Notes under the pieces: model-generated | Seen by the model: the letters and a program-made list of their open reading frames with translations, nothing else | The model's database searches: none | Told to the model about the DNA's origin: nothing | Assembly (NCBI RefSeq): GCF_963855985.1 | Contig: NC_087096.1 | Span: 4,092,001-4,156,000 of the forward strand | Source of the DNA: Ostrinia nubilalis | Lineage: Eukaryota; Arthropoda; Insecta; Lepidoptera; Crambidae | Direction of reading: 5' to 3' | Length of the DNA stretch: 64,000 nt | In this document: piece by piece, positions 10,765 through 21,065 of the stretch | Layout: each line of letters opens with the position of its first letter | Position numbering within the stretch: position 1 is the first letter of the stretch | Position numbers and translations under genes: made by a program

Positions 10765-11626
10765 AGGGTTTCTGATTTCTCGACTTATTTTTTTTCTCGA
10801 GTTTCGGGAATTCTCGAGGCCAAAGTCTCGAGTTTCTCGAGTCTCGAGTCTTTTAATTGAAACTGTTGAAATCGGTTGAAATTTAATAAAAACACGGGTT
10901 TTTAATAATTTTATAATGTTTCTGGGTTATAATCAATAATACTGTAAAGTTTCAACAAAATCCGTTCAGTAGTTTTTGCGTGAAAGAGTAACAAACATCC
11001 AGACATCCACACAAACTTTCGCATTTATAATATTAGTAGGATAATTATAACTTAGTAATTAACTAAAGAAACAAAAGTCATAAAGTCGCGTGTACTTTAA
11101 GGATTAATAACCATAAATATCTGGAGCTCCAATTGAATCACTTGTTTTCCAAAGAACACAAGTCCAAATTAATTGAAAAATTACGATAATAAACCTACAT
11201 TTACAAACAAAAAAAAACTTTTAAATAAATTTTTAAACTTAAAGATAACGACTTGAATAAACGTATTTACGAGTACCTAAACTAACAGATAGTTAACAAA
11301 AAATTTTCAGTCTTTAAATCAGTCAGTTATACAAACATAATAAAATATAGCATACTCGTAGGTGAACATTATTAGTTTCGGTTAAGATCATTACTTGCAA
11401 ATCAAATTAGTTAAAAAAAGGAAAGACTAGGCCAGTCTAAACGCAACGTTAACCTATTAAATAATTAAAAACTTACTTTTGTCGAAGAAAATAGGCTTTC
11501 AAGAATATTAAAGCTTCAAAATCGAAACTCGAGAATTCTCGAGCTCCGGTAATTTTTTTCTCGTCTCGAATGAAGCCAAATTTCTCGAGTTTTCTCGAGT
11601 TCGAGAAAGCTCGAGCAGAAACCCTA
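10765..11626. mobile_element. Non-autonomous hAT-type element with 8-bp target duplications
   Basis: The terminal sequences TAGGGTTTCTG and CAGAAACCCTA are inverted repeats. They are flanked by identical 8-bp direct repeats ATTGCAGT (10757-10764 and 11627-11634). Many CTCGAG and TCTCGAG motifs crowd both ends (10790-10850 and 11525-11615) as subterminal repeats. The TARNG-like tip and 8-bp target duplications are hAT features. There is no transposase ORF. A reversed Helitron fragment is nested at 10909-11042. Confidence 0.85.
10909..11042 (-). mobile_element. Helitron (Lep1-like) fragment, 5' part, reversed
   Basis: The reverse strand reads ATCCTACTAATATTATAAA followed by TGCGAAAGTTTG and ACTCTTTCACGCAAAAACTA, the 5' half of the family repeated at 33749, 44309, 46445 and 52758. 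The 3' half is missing. It is nested in the hAT-type element. Confidence 0.8.
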
Positions 11627-11634
11627 ATTGCAGT

Positions 11635-13119
11635 AGGTGCGAGGTAGTTATTATAAGTAAGTAAGAACTAACTTATCTCTTAGGTTAGCTTAGTTTGAGA
11701 CTGGATATGGCACAGTGTAAAATTGTCCAGATAATATCGAGTGCATACTGAGAATAGTAGTCTTTGATACTGAGATAAGTATCTAGGTAGGTATTGCATC
11801 CCCACACAAAAGTCATCCATATTGTATAAGTAAGGTATAAAAATAACAGCTGAGTAAATTAGTATGTACCTAAGCTTAAAGCTATCTTTGAATCCCGATC
11901 CGAGCGACACACGACAAAAGACATCAAGACACGTTGCAAATAATCTTGAAGACCAGCCAATATTTCTTAGCGGATTGTTATTTTGAAGTGACAAACGACA
12001 TCATTAATTTTCACTCGTCGTCATCTTAATTGTGTGAAGCAATCTAATTTCTTTTCCGAGAAACAAAAAAATCTGTGCGTAAACTGTTGTTTTTCGATGT
12101 TTCTAGGAATACCTACCCACACTGATTTTGTAGTTTAATTTGTATGGTTTAGTCTAGGATTAACCTTTTCCAGAAACTGCTAAACTGATATTACTTACTG
12201 CTTTTAGCCAGAATATAAAAATTGGGAAAATCGTTATTTGTTGCGTTAAATGTTTATTTTAATGAGTATATAAGTAATTAATATTAATTACGATAATTCG
12301 TCGAAGTGTGCTGATGTGCTCGTTAAAATAATTAATTACCAGTGCATGGCGATAAATAAAGATGATAAGTTGGGTACCTACAGGTAGATAGGTACCTAAA
12401 CAAAATAATAAAATTACTCGTAATAGTTACAAAAACCAATTAATAACATGTACTTTATGAGATCATCAAGGATAATGCGCTGTGACGCCCTAACCACCAT
12501 CAATTTGGTATTAAAAATTGGCAAGCGCGTAACGACTTCTCAGAGGTAGAAGTTCGGTGGCTAATATTGTCGTTTTTGATTCAATTAAATGATATTAATT
12601 TGTTGTATTCTCGGAACCGTGGGTTTGCACGGTAGCTACCTTAATTTTTTGTGTCAGTTTTTGGAAATGACGAGGGTCTGAATGTGACCGCGCGACAGCT
12701 GGCAGCCGCGAATGCTTCCGAGAACCTATGGGTGATTGATTATGACGAACTCCTTTCGAAATGTTTTGGTGAAGAACATGTAGGTTCCATACCATACGTG
12801 AGTGAGAAAGCTTATTCGTAGAATACCACGCGTTAAATGGAAGGACATACGATTAATCGTGTTTTTATAATTAATTGACGTTTCTATATTCGTTATACCT
12901 AGGCAGAGCGGAATTATTTTTGGCTGCAAATATTAATTTTATGGTTTGGAAATGGGAGGCCTCAAATCGGCAAATCAATTTGAACGTAAGTAGTCCAGAG
13001 TCATATCTACTCGGGATCTTTAGCAGCTTCTGAGGTGAGTAAACATGTTTAAAAATGCATCATGATCTACCAAAGTAGATTGCAAAGTAATGTAACAAGT
13101 ATTTGCTGTATCTAATTGA
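11635..13119. other. Intergenic, nothing recognised
   Basis: AT-rich sequence. I saw no motif-bearing ORF and no paired terminal repeats. Confidence 0.45.
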
Positions 13120-13275
13120 AAAAGAGGCCGACAAAGGCGACTCTGTTTCTTCCGTCACTTCTTCTCAGCACCAGCCCATATGTTGTTTCGAAGTGGTGGT
13201 ACTTAGCGCAAACTATATTTGGGACGTGTATATGCGCCCTGGATAAGGCCTAGGTACTGAATAAAAGCTTTGACG
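13120..13275 (+). repeat. Interspersed repeat fragment, same family as 4690-4860
   Basis: It shares the blocks GAAAAAGAGGCCGACAA, CACTTCTTCTCAGCACCAGCCCA and AAGTGGTGGTA in the same order, ending with GAATAAAAGC. This is consistent with a LINE 3' end. Confidence 0.55.
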
Positions 13276-13472
13276 GATAAAATGACTGATGAATGGTTTC
13301 AGCGCGATGCCGACGTTTATCATAGAGTTAATTCAATTTCGTGTTACTTGCTTAATTGCTATCACAACTCTATCAAAATATGTCAAATATAATAATATCT
13401 GAAACTGCTAGTCATTATGCAATCATAGCACCGAATTCCCAGTCAAGTTTCAGAGAACCATCTAACTAGTAG

Positions 13473-14650
13473 GGTAATTGCGCCGGTTTTCCGTCCAGCT
13501 CCTGTTTTCGTCCATTTGACCGACTTGCCACAAACAAATACGGAAAATTAAAATACAAACCTAACTTTCCGTGCAAGTTTGGACTTGTTACAATCTATAA
13601 TATCTAAGTAACAGTTCTGCCTGCATGAAAATGTAATTTGACAAGTAATAACTCCAAAAAAATCTACGGAAGTTGCTGCTGCACACAGGTGAATGGAAAA
13701 CGTCGTCAAGTTAGAAAAAAAACGTGCCGGTAGGGAACTTTCATGGTATGTTTAATTACTGTTTTTGCTACTTTACGTAATGTTTTTGGCATGTATGTCT
13801 AATTATTAGCATAATAAACACTATTTTAAGGGTTTATTAAAGTTTTTGTATAGAAATCTTAGATAATTAAGTGGACTAATACTAGCATAACAATTTTGCA
13901 AGATTTTGGTTTTCGTCCACGTGGACGGAAACCCTGACACCTAGTTAATATTTTTAATAATCATTTTACTTCAATGGACCTACAAAATACAATGTTTTTT
14001 CTTCCAATATGATCTTTATTGCTATTACATTAAACATTTTAGTTTACGTCCACTTTTTAACAGTGATAAACCCATAAAAACCGTTAAAAAGATGTGGACG
14101 AAAACAAAAAACAGCTTTAAACGTTGTTGTGTTTTCGTCCATGACGTCATGAGCAAGCACTGGGGTGGACGAAAACCAAAATTAGCTATTCCTGTAGATT
14201 AGTTTCCGTCCATTTGTCCTTCGACCTATTGCAATATTTTCCCAAATTTAGGTAAGAAACTTATTTAAATCTTTTTGATTTCATTTGAAAGCTAACAAAA
14301 TTACCTTTTAAATGATATACCACAATCCATAGTTACTGTATTGTAGAATTGGTTTTAAGTTAATAATTCAACTGCACCCTTTTTTCCACACAGTGGTCGA
14401 AAACTAGCGTACACTAGGACGAAAACTGATTTTTTTGGACGAAAACTAGTGAAATCGCCTCTTTTGCATAAAATATTTTTTATAAAAAAACCCGTGGTCA
14501 TTACTTATTGTAATATAATATTAACGTAAAGTAGACTATATAAGGACTAAAATGACATATGATACATATGAGTAAGGGTATTTTAAGATATTCATTTCGC
14601 ATCACAAAGTTGGCAACTCCGCTAATTGGACGAAAACTAGCGCACTTACC
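13473..14650. mobile_element. 1.18-kb TA-flanked element with repeated TTTTCGTCC motifs
   Basis: The ends are inverted: GGGTAATTGCGCCGGTTTTC at the left, and GAAAACTAGCGCACTTACCC at the right. Each end is flanked by TA. Inside, TTTTCGTCCA or its complement TGGACGAAAA recurs about ten times in both orientations (for example near 13503, 13911, 14092, 14130, 14164, 14420, 14436, 14628). There is no long ORF. It is a non-autonomous DNA element; the superfamily is open, with TA suggesting Tc1/mariner-like mobilisation. Confidence 0.75.
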
Positions 14651-14653
14651 CTA

Positions 14654-15576
14654 CCTAGTTATCCAATCAAAATAACCTAATTGTGGGGTCCACAGTAGTT
14701 TCAGCTACGATGATTCGTCGACATTGAAACTAATTACTGTTTCTCAATTTAGATTGACTGTATAATAGCGTTATGCCAGAAATTATGTTACGCGTTCCAA
14801 GAACTCGCTGTTTATATCAATAAAGGTACCTACTACCTAATTGATCAGATGGTTCTGGGAATGGCTAATTTTGATGCTAGCTATAGTTTTTGATATATGG
14901 TGAAAATCACCAGGAATTTTATGTAATATTTGTAGTGTGATAATTTTCTTGGTACAGGATATTTGTGGCATAATTGAATTATGTTTTCCTAGTAATAATG
15001 GTAATAATGATTGCGATGACGTATCATCATACTCGTAATATAGGTATAGGCAGGTAACTTGATTTCAATACCTTTGGACCATGACACCATTGGAATATAC
15101 AAAGTTATAGCTACCACCTCATCATCAGGGTGAGAAAGCAATAAGTGATAAATATGAATGAGTGTGTCGAATTATTATGGTATGTGCTTCGTAGAAAAAA
15201 ATATTTTATTGAATTTTCAATATTTTTTACTCCAAGTCATTGCTCCACATAGAGTCGTTAATTCCTCTTTGTTGCTCCAAGAATAAAAATATTCAAGAAT
15301 AAAACCGCTTTGTGATTTTTCTATGGTTAGTTTAAAAACAATACTGGTACAATGGTATTGACAAGATTAAAAAGAAAAACTCCAAGCTCAAATTAAAATT
15401 TCGAACGTGTTTCGTTCTTGGAACGTTTCTTTTTGATCGCAATCCCAAGCATGGTCAGTCAAACTTCAAGCTTCAAACTCTCAACACTCCGTAACCAAAA
15501 AAGTAAAAACCCAAAAAAAGTGAATCAACTCAACCTCTCATACTTTCTGTCGCGACTTATAAACCCAAGCCCGAAG
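14654..15576. other. Intergenic, upstream region of a CGP gene
   Basis: No gene was recognised up to about 15400. The last ~150 bp before 15577 are A-rich with CAAC and AAACCC runs. They look like the 5' UTR style seen before the other CGP genes. Confidence 0.4.
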
Positions 15577-15690
15577 ATGCCTTGCTACCCGTGCTGCAGC
15601 CCCTGCTGTTCCCCGTGCTGCGGGCCCTGCTACTCCTGCTGCTCGCCATGCTGCTCTCCGTGCTACGGGTGCTGCTACCACTGCTGTTAA
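15577..15690 (+). CDS. Cys/Pro-rich small protein, Mst(3)CGP-like (37 aa)
   Basis: The start context is GAAGATGCC. The protein begins MPCYPCCSPCC and ends YGCCYHCC, built almost wholly from S-P-C-C and G-P-C units. About half its residues are Cys. It has no signal peptide and no hydrophobic segment, so a secreted chorion protein is unlikely. In Drosophila, Mst84D/87F/98C proteins of this composition with Cys-Gly-Pro repeats are male germline products of the sperm tail. That family match is by composition and organisation, not by alignment. A longer frame opens upstream from 15418, but the ATGCC start at 15577 matches the starts of the sister genes. Function is inferred: a disulfide- or zinc-rich structural protein of sperm. 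Confidence 0.65.
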   Translation: MPCYPCCSPCCSPCCGPCYSCCSPCCSPCYGCCYHCC

Positions 15691-16063
15691 ATGGTCCGTT
15701 GGGCACGCGGCGGGGCTGCAAGAGCTGTGAGCTGTGAGCTGTGAAGCGTGGCAGCGCTGACGTGTGGAAGCGAAGACGCGCGCTATCGGCTGCGTTCAGA
15801 GCGCCGCTCCTCGGAAGAGTTTGGAACGTGCCGGCGTCGAGCTGGGCTCCGCTGCGCGCGTGTTTCCTGGTCTCCTCGAGCTCGGGAGGTCAACGTTGTC
15901 GCTGCTCGGATGGACACGTCGCCCGCTCTTGTGGTCGCCGCCCTTGCCCTGCGACAGCAGATTCGTCGCCAATCGATCAATGATTATGAGCAAGTGTATT
16001 TTTGTAGGGATGTTTTGAATAATATACGTTCAGGTCACATATGCATACTTTTGTTGTTTTCCT
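15691..16063. other. GC-rich island after the CGP gene
   Basis: About 270 bp (15691-15960) are clearly GC-rich, with a GAGCTGTGAGCTGTGAGCTGTGA triplication-like stretch near 15720. Several frames are open on both strands, but none resembles a known domain. It could be a 3' UTR or a decayed paralogue. Confidence 0.4.
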
Positions 16064-17812
16064 TCAGGCCAGAGTAGGGTTCTGTGACGGCACGTCAGGC
16101 CAGAGTAGGGTTCTGTGACGGCACGTCAGGCCAGAGTAGGGTTCTGTGAGGGCACGTCAGGCCAGAGTAGGGTTCTGTGAGGGCACGTCAGGCCAGAGTA
16201 GGGGTTCTGTGAGGGCACGTCAGGCCAGAGTAGGGTTCTGTGAGGGCACGTCAGGCCAGAGTAGGGTTCTGTGAGGGCACGTCAGGCCAGAGTAGGGTTC
16301 TGTGAGGGCACGTCAGGCCAGAGTAGGGTTCTGTGAGGGCACGTCAGGCCAGAGTAGGGTTCTGTGAGGGCACGTCAGGCCAGAGTAGGGTTCTGTGAGG
16401 GCACGTCAGGCCAGAGTAGGGTTCTGTGAGGGCACGTCAGGCCAGAGTAGGGTTCTGTGAGGGCACGTCAGGCCAGAGTAGGGTTCTGTGAGGGCACGTC
16501 AGGCCAGAGTAGGGTTCTGTGAGTGCACGTCAGGCCAGAGTAGGGTTCTGTGAGTGCACGTCAGGCCAGAGTAGGGTTCTGTGAGTGCACGTCAGGCCAG
16601 AGTAGGGTTCTGTGAGGGCACGTCAGGCCAGAGTAGGGTTCTGTGAGGGCACGTCAGGCCAGAGTAGGGTTCTGTGAGGGCACGTCAGGCCAGAGTAGGG
16701 TTCTGTGAGGGCACGTCAGGCCAGAGTAGGGTTCTGTGAGGGCACGTCAGGCCAGAGTAGGGTTCTGTGAGGGCACGTCAGGCCAGAGTAGGGTTCTGTG
16801 AGGGCACGTCAGGTCAGAGTAGGGTTCTGTGAGGGCACGTCAGGCCAGAGTAGGGTTCTGCGAGGGCACGTCAGGCCAGAGTAGGGTTCTGCGAGGGCAC
16901 GTCAGGCCAGAGTAGGGTTCTGCGAGGGCACGTCAGGCCAGAGTAGGGTTCTGCGAGGGCACGTCAGGCCAGAGTAGGGTTCTGCGAGGGCACGTCAGGC
17001 CAGAGTAGGGTTCTGCGAGGGCACGTCAGGCCAGAGTAGGGTTCTGCGAGGGCACGTCAGGCCAGAGTAGGGTTCTGTGAGGGCACGTCAGGCCAGAGTA
17101 GGGTTCTGTGAGGGCACGTCAGGCCAGAGTAGGGTTCTGTGAGTGCACGTCAGGCCAGAGTAGGGTTCTGTGAGTGCACGTCAGGCCAGAGTAGGGTTCT
17201 GTGAGGGCACGTCAGGCCAGAGTAGGGTTCTGTGAGGGCACGTCAGGCCAGAGTAGGGTTCTGTGAGGGCACGTCAGGCCAGAGTAGGGTTCTGTGAGGG
17301 CACGTCAGGCCAGAGTAGGGTTCTGTGAGGGCACGTCAGGCCAGAGTAGGGTTCTGTGAGGGCACGTCAGGCCAGAGTAGGGTTCTGTGAGGGCACGTCA
17401 GGCCAGAGTAGGGTTCTGTGAGGGCACGTCAGGCCAGAGTAGGGTTCTGCGAGGGCACGTCAGGCCAGAGTAGGGTTCTGCGAGGGCACGTCAGGCCAGA
17501 GTAGGGTTCTGCGAGGGCACGTCAGGCCAGAGTAGGGTTCTGCGAGGGCACGTCAGGCCAGAGTAGGGTTCTGCGAGGGCACGTCAGGCCAGAGTAGGGT
17601 TCTGCGAGGGCACGTCAGGCCAGAGTAGGGTTCTGTGCCAGAGTAGGCGTTCTGTGAGGGCACGTCAGGCCGGCCAGAGAAGGGGGTTCTGTAAGGGCAC
17701 GTCAGGCCGGCCAGAGTAGGGGGTTCTGTGAGGGCACGTCAGGCCGGCCAGAGTAGGGGGTTCTGTGAGGGCACGTCAGGCCGGCCAGAGTAGTTCTGTG
17801 AGGGCACGTCAC
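16064..17812 (+). repeat. 31-bp minisatellite, about 50 regular units plus longer end units
   Basis: The unit is GGCCAGAGTAGGGTTCTGTG followed by AGGGCACGTCA. Variants come in blocks: GAGGG, GAGTG and GCGAGGG versions. The GCGAGGG block at about 16861 recurs at about 17450, 589 bp (19 units) later, which implies a higher-order duplication. From about 17640 the units lengthen, with GGCCGGCCAGAG and GGGGGTTC. Short ORFs within it are by-products. Confidence 0.95.
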
Positions 17813-17941
17813 TATATCCCTAGTTCCGTGTGAGTGAACGCCACGCAGAGCATAGTATGGTTTTGTGTGTGGACGAAGGATCATGCAGAGTAGGGGAGCA
17901 GGTAGGTGTGACGATAACAAAACAGGATGTAGAGTTCAAAT

Positions 17942-17947
17942 TTTATT
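17942..17947 (-). terminator. Poly(A) signal for the minus-strand CGP gene at 18004-18096
   Basis: TTTATT on the + strand is AATAAA on the - strand, 57 bp beyond the stop codon. Confidence 0.5.
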
Positions 17948-18003
17948 CCGCCAACAACATCACAAGCACAAACTTATCAAACAACAGTGGCAGCTGTCAG
18001 CTG

Positions 18004-18096
18004 TCAGCCGCACGCGGGGCCGCAGCAGCAGCCGCAGAGTCCGCCGGTGCAGCCTCCGATGCAACCGTGCCCGCAGCTGAAGTAGGAGCCGGCCAT
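18004..18096 (-). CDS. Cys/Gly-rich small protein (30 aa), CGP-like
   Basis: The minus strand reads MAGSYFSCGHGCIGGCTGG then LCGCCCGPACG and TGA. It has eight Cys and ten Gly in 30 residues, ending with G-P-A-C-G. There is no signal peptide. A pyrimidine-containing acceptor (CTTTCGCAG) lies about 13 bp before the ATG, so a 5' UTR intron is possible, as in the neighbour at 19930-20097. AATAAA follows the stop by 57 bp. Its size and composition fit the cluster. An alternative is a chorion-like fragment, but no secretory leader is present. It was missed by length-based ORF listing. Confidence 0.55.
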   Translation of the reverse strand: MAGSYFSCGHGCIGGCTGGLCGCCCGPACG

Positions 18097-18109
18097 GCCG
18101 CCGCGTGCT

Positions 18110-18994
18110 CTGCGAAAGATAAAGAAAAGCAGTTTTTGCTGAATTTGATGATTTTATAGCTTTCCGAAGAACAAAGTTGCTATTGGTTGTTACAATGTGA
18201 CAAAAGTCGAAGCAGGATCGAAAATGATAGAACAGAAAATAGGTACCAGTAGCGATTTTGAACTAAAAAAAAACGTTAATTACCTACCTACACTCAACAT
18301 CAAATAAACCGCACCTTCCGCGACGCGAACTTTAAAGATTTTCTTCTGACACAATCATGGTACCCCAACAATATTGGTGTTATTTGAAAGCCCAATAAAT
18401 ATCCTTAAAGAAAAATACATTTCATTTCTAAATAAATGATTAACATATACCATAAATGTGACTTGAAAATAGACCTCACTTTGGGCTCACCTCTGGGATC
18501 AATTAGACCAATTTTTATGGTTATAAAACCAAATAAAGATCTCACGTGTCCTCTTTAACAGATGGATAGCGATTAATCCCAACTTAACAGTTTTATAGTC
18601 ATAAAAAATGGCTATAGCGTAATTACCTATTTTTTGAAGAAGCGACTCTGGATCCTTGTAAAGACACATTTTTGGGGTAAAAACCTTTCCTTTAATGAAA
18701 TGAAGTTTAGAACTAGGCTTTCAAATGGTACCAATGTTGGTGGGAAGTGGGGATGCATACGTTTGATAAGTGCTTGTCGCGGGAGGTGCGATTTATTTGA
18801 TGCCGAGTGTATTTAATCTTAAAAGATTCCAATCTTACATTTTCAAAATTCTGTAACTGGAAGTGCTAGTTCCAGCCAGAGTAAACAGCATTAAGCTGTT
18901 CACGAATTCCTAGTAAATTGGTAGACGACCCAAACTTGTTTAGATGGCTACAGATTCAGATGAAAATCTCCACAAAGTTCTATCTTTTTTGACA
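18110..18994. other. Intergenic, nothing recognised
   Basis: AT-rich sequence with no supported feature. Upstream exons of the minus-strand gene at 18004-18096 could lie here but were not identified. Confidence 0.4.
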
Positions 18995-19002
18995 GGAAAA
19001 GG

Positions 19003-19822
19003 CATGGACCTATAAAAAAAGGCGGACGGAACTCGCGCTACAACAAAACTGTGACGCAAAATTTTGGCGTCTGTCTATTGTGTGAGTGAATGCCATGTTA
19101 GCCAAAACATTTTACCCATTTATTTTAAGAAAAACATAGATCGGCAGATGTTACTTGGAAATGTAGACAGAATTTGAAAAGGATGAACGGTGAATGCGTT
19201 GAGGTAGGCGCGAAATTTTCAATGTTCAAATTTTCTTGCATTGTTTGCAACACTGACTTGCAATAAATGTAAGAAAATTTGAATTTCGCAGTTACACATT
19301 TTTGGGAAGGATTGGATCTGCCTATGAAAGTATATCCCATTAAAACACAATTATTATGATAAATTATTTTATTTCTATAGTATGCGTAATAAATAACTAA
19401 AAAGTCCTAAAATTATTATTAATTTCCCATATTTCGGGTAATTTTCCCACGTAAATAACTGACAACACTGGTCTTTGACGTATTATTTTTTCGAGTGAAT
19501 GACGTTTGATTTCAATTAATTTCAATATTTTAATCTCGGGAAATAAGTGATTGGATTATTATTTTACCTGTGAAATGTGATTCCTTAATTTTTGTTTGTT
19601 CGAACAGAACGGTTTTTACACAATTTCATCACACAAGACATGTCGTATTCGTGTTGTTTTTTCGCCGTCTAAATGTGTCAACTGTGTGAAGTTTGCACTC
19701 GAAGTGGTGCGTCAGGGTGTGAATGTGTGCGTGCCGGCCTGTACGTACAGGCAAGCTGGTGTATCCTAATGTCACAGTATTTTGTTGATGAGAATCCGTC
19801 CGACTTTTTTTATAGGTCCATG
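19003..19822. mobile_element. 820-bp non-autonomous DNA transposon with 8-bp target duplications
   Basis: The ends CATGGACCTATAAAAAAAG and CTTTTTTTATAGGTCCATG are inverted copies that extend to GGCGGACGG / CCGTCCG. Identical 8-bp direct repeats GGAAAAGG flank it (18995-19002 and 19823-19830). Eight-base duplications suggest hAT or P-type elements, and the CA tip fits both. There is no transposase. It ends about 108 bp downstream of the stop codon of the minus-strand CGP gene at 19930-20097, probably within or near its 3' UTR. Confidence 0.85.
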
Positions 19823-19929
19823 GGAAAAGGCAAGATAATTTGGAAAGTCTTCTAGCAATCATCGGTTATCGGTGTAGTTCTCCACTTTGCCTTTTGGTGG
19901 TTCAATGCTGTGAAAGGAATTTAAGCCGC

Positions 19930-20097
19930 TTACCCATGCAACACCCCAAGGTCACCACAGGGCGACTTGCACTGGACTCCTATGCTGTGCACGCAGCAGG
20001 GACCCACGTCGGAGCACGACTCCATGCGGTGCGCCAGTGGCCCGCACGGGCCCGCCATCGGGCCCTGGCATCCTAGGCAGCAGTTGCGAACTGGCAT
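19930..20097 (-). CDS. Cys/Gly/Pro-rich small protein (55 aa), Mst(3)CGP-like
   Basis: The minus strand reads MPVRNCCLGCQGPMAGPCGP and continues with LAHRMESCSDVGPCCVHS, IGVQCKSPCGD, then LGVLHG and stop. It has nine Cys, several as C-G-P, G-P-C or C-C. The ATG context is CAAGATGCC, identical to the start of the gene at 25401. A good acceptor (TTCCCTTTCAG) lies 10 bp before the ATG, and a donor G|GTATGC lies 77 bp further upstream. This gives a small 5' UTR intron at 20108-20184. No secretory leader is visible. A role in sperm structure is inferred from composition and cluster context. Confidence 0.65.
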   Translation of the reverse strand: MPVRNCCLGCQGPMAGPCGPLAHRMESCSDVGPCCVHSIGVQCKSPCGDLGVLHG

Positions 20098-20594
20098 CTT
20101 GACGAAACTGAAAGGGAAGGGAACCTTGGTAAAATACTTTTGTCATAATTATTAATACCATCTCTACGTAAAGAAGAAGCATACCTTCAGAGAAATAAAA
20201 TTTGTGTAATTTTAGCAATATTTTGCAATTTTTATAGAAATTGACGCAACAGACGTCTTGTGATCATGTAAAAACAAAGAATGGTGGTAAAAGTCAGTGT
20301 CAAAACAAAAATAAAGAAAAAGAACTCTTGAATAGTGGGTGTCTTTTGAAAGAGGTCTGAAATAGCCATCATGAGTTTGACTGTGGTGGAAAAGGTCCTT
20401 CACAAGCTCCATACCAAAATAAGGCTGTCCGAAGAGCACGACGTGGTTTAGCGCTCCTTGAGAGAAGAGAAGCTGTTGTCTTAATTTGGTTAAGACATGC
20501 GATATGGCATACCACAGCTGGGAATGGCTTCTTCTGGGACTTTATTAGATGACACAGTAAGCTTTGTGTGTTTTTATGGCTCAAAGTCAAAGTC

Positions 20595-20875
20595 AAAAAA
20601 TTTCTTTATTTGTATAGACTAATAAATAGTTCTTACAAATCGTCATTTTGCTCTTAAGGAGCCTCTACATGTCTCATAATCTTTTTACCCTACCAGCGCT
20701 TCGAGACCAACATTTGGCAAGTGCTGAGAAGAAGCGCCGCAACAAACTCAGTCACCACTGTCTGCCGGTTAATATGAATAAATAGAAAAAGCAGTAGTAG
20801 GTACATTTGATTCAGGAGCAGTTCACTGAATTTACCACGCATTCTTGTATGATGTATCTTATAAGAATGGGTATA
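20595..20875 (-). repeat. Interspersed repeat, reversed LINE-like 3' end
   Basis: The start AAAATTTCTTTATTTGTATAG is a reversed A-rich tail, followed by GCTGAGAAGAAGCGCCGCAA, related in reverse to the TTCTTCTCAGC block at 4690 and 13120. The Gypsy element at 20881 is inserted beside it. Confidence 0.5.
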
Positions 20876-20880
20876 CAATG

Positions 20881-21042
20881 TGATATGAACCTCCTCTGTT
20901 GCAAATTGTCTATGGTACTTTAAGAATGATACAAGTGACTTCTTTGTGGAAAATATCTTGATCTTATTTATCAGAAATGTAGCTCATTTATTAAGTTGAA
21001 TAAAGCCTAGTTTCTGAAGGCCGTATCTTTCCATTTGTAACA
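20881..21042 (+). repeat. 5' LTR of the Gypsy element
   Basis: 162 bp, TG...CA ends. A TATA-like TTATTTAT (about 20964-20971) lies upstream of an arthropod initiator TCATTT (20984-20989), placing a likely transcript start at 20986. Confidence 0.9.
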
Positions 21043-21043
21043 A

Positions 21044-21058
21044 TTTATTCAACTTAAT
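21044..21058 (+). promoter_or_regulatory. Putative primer-binding site complementary to the element's own LTR (self-priming)
   Basis: TTTATTCAACTTAAT begins one base after the 5' LTR, where the primer-binding site should be. It is the exact reverse complement of ATTAAGTTGAATAAA at 20990-21004 in the LTR, a few bases after the predicted transcript start. No tRNA 3'-end complement starting TGG is present at this position. The arrangement matches Tf1-type self-priming. Confidence 0.65.
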
Positions 21059-21065
21059 TGTGACA

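Noticed and set aside
15741..16077. Several 65-109 codon ORFs after the first CGP gene
   Set aside because: Open frames in a GC-rich island on both strands, with no motif or consistent Cys pattern.
16064..17812. CRISPR-like regular repeats
   Set aside because: Units are contiguous with no unique spacers, and the genome is a eukaryote's. It is a minisatellite.
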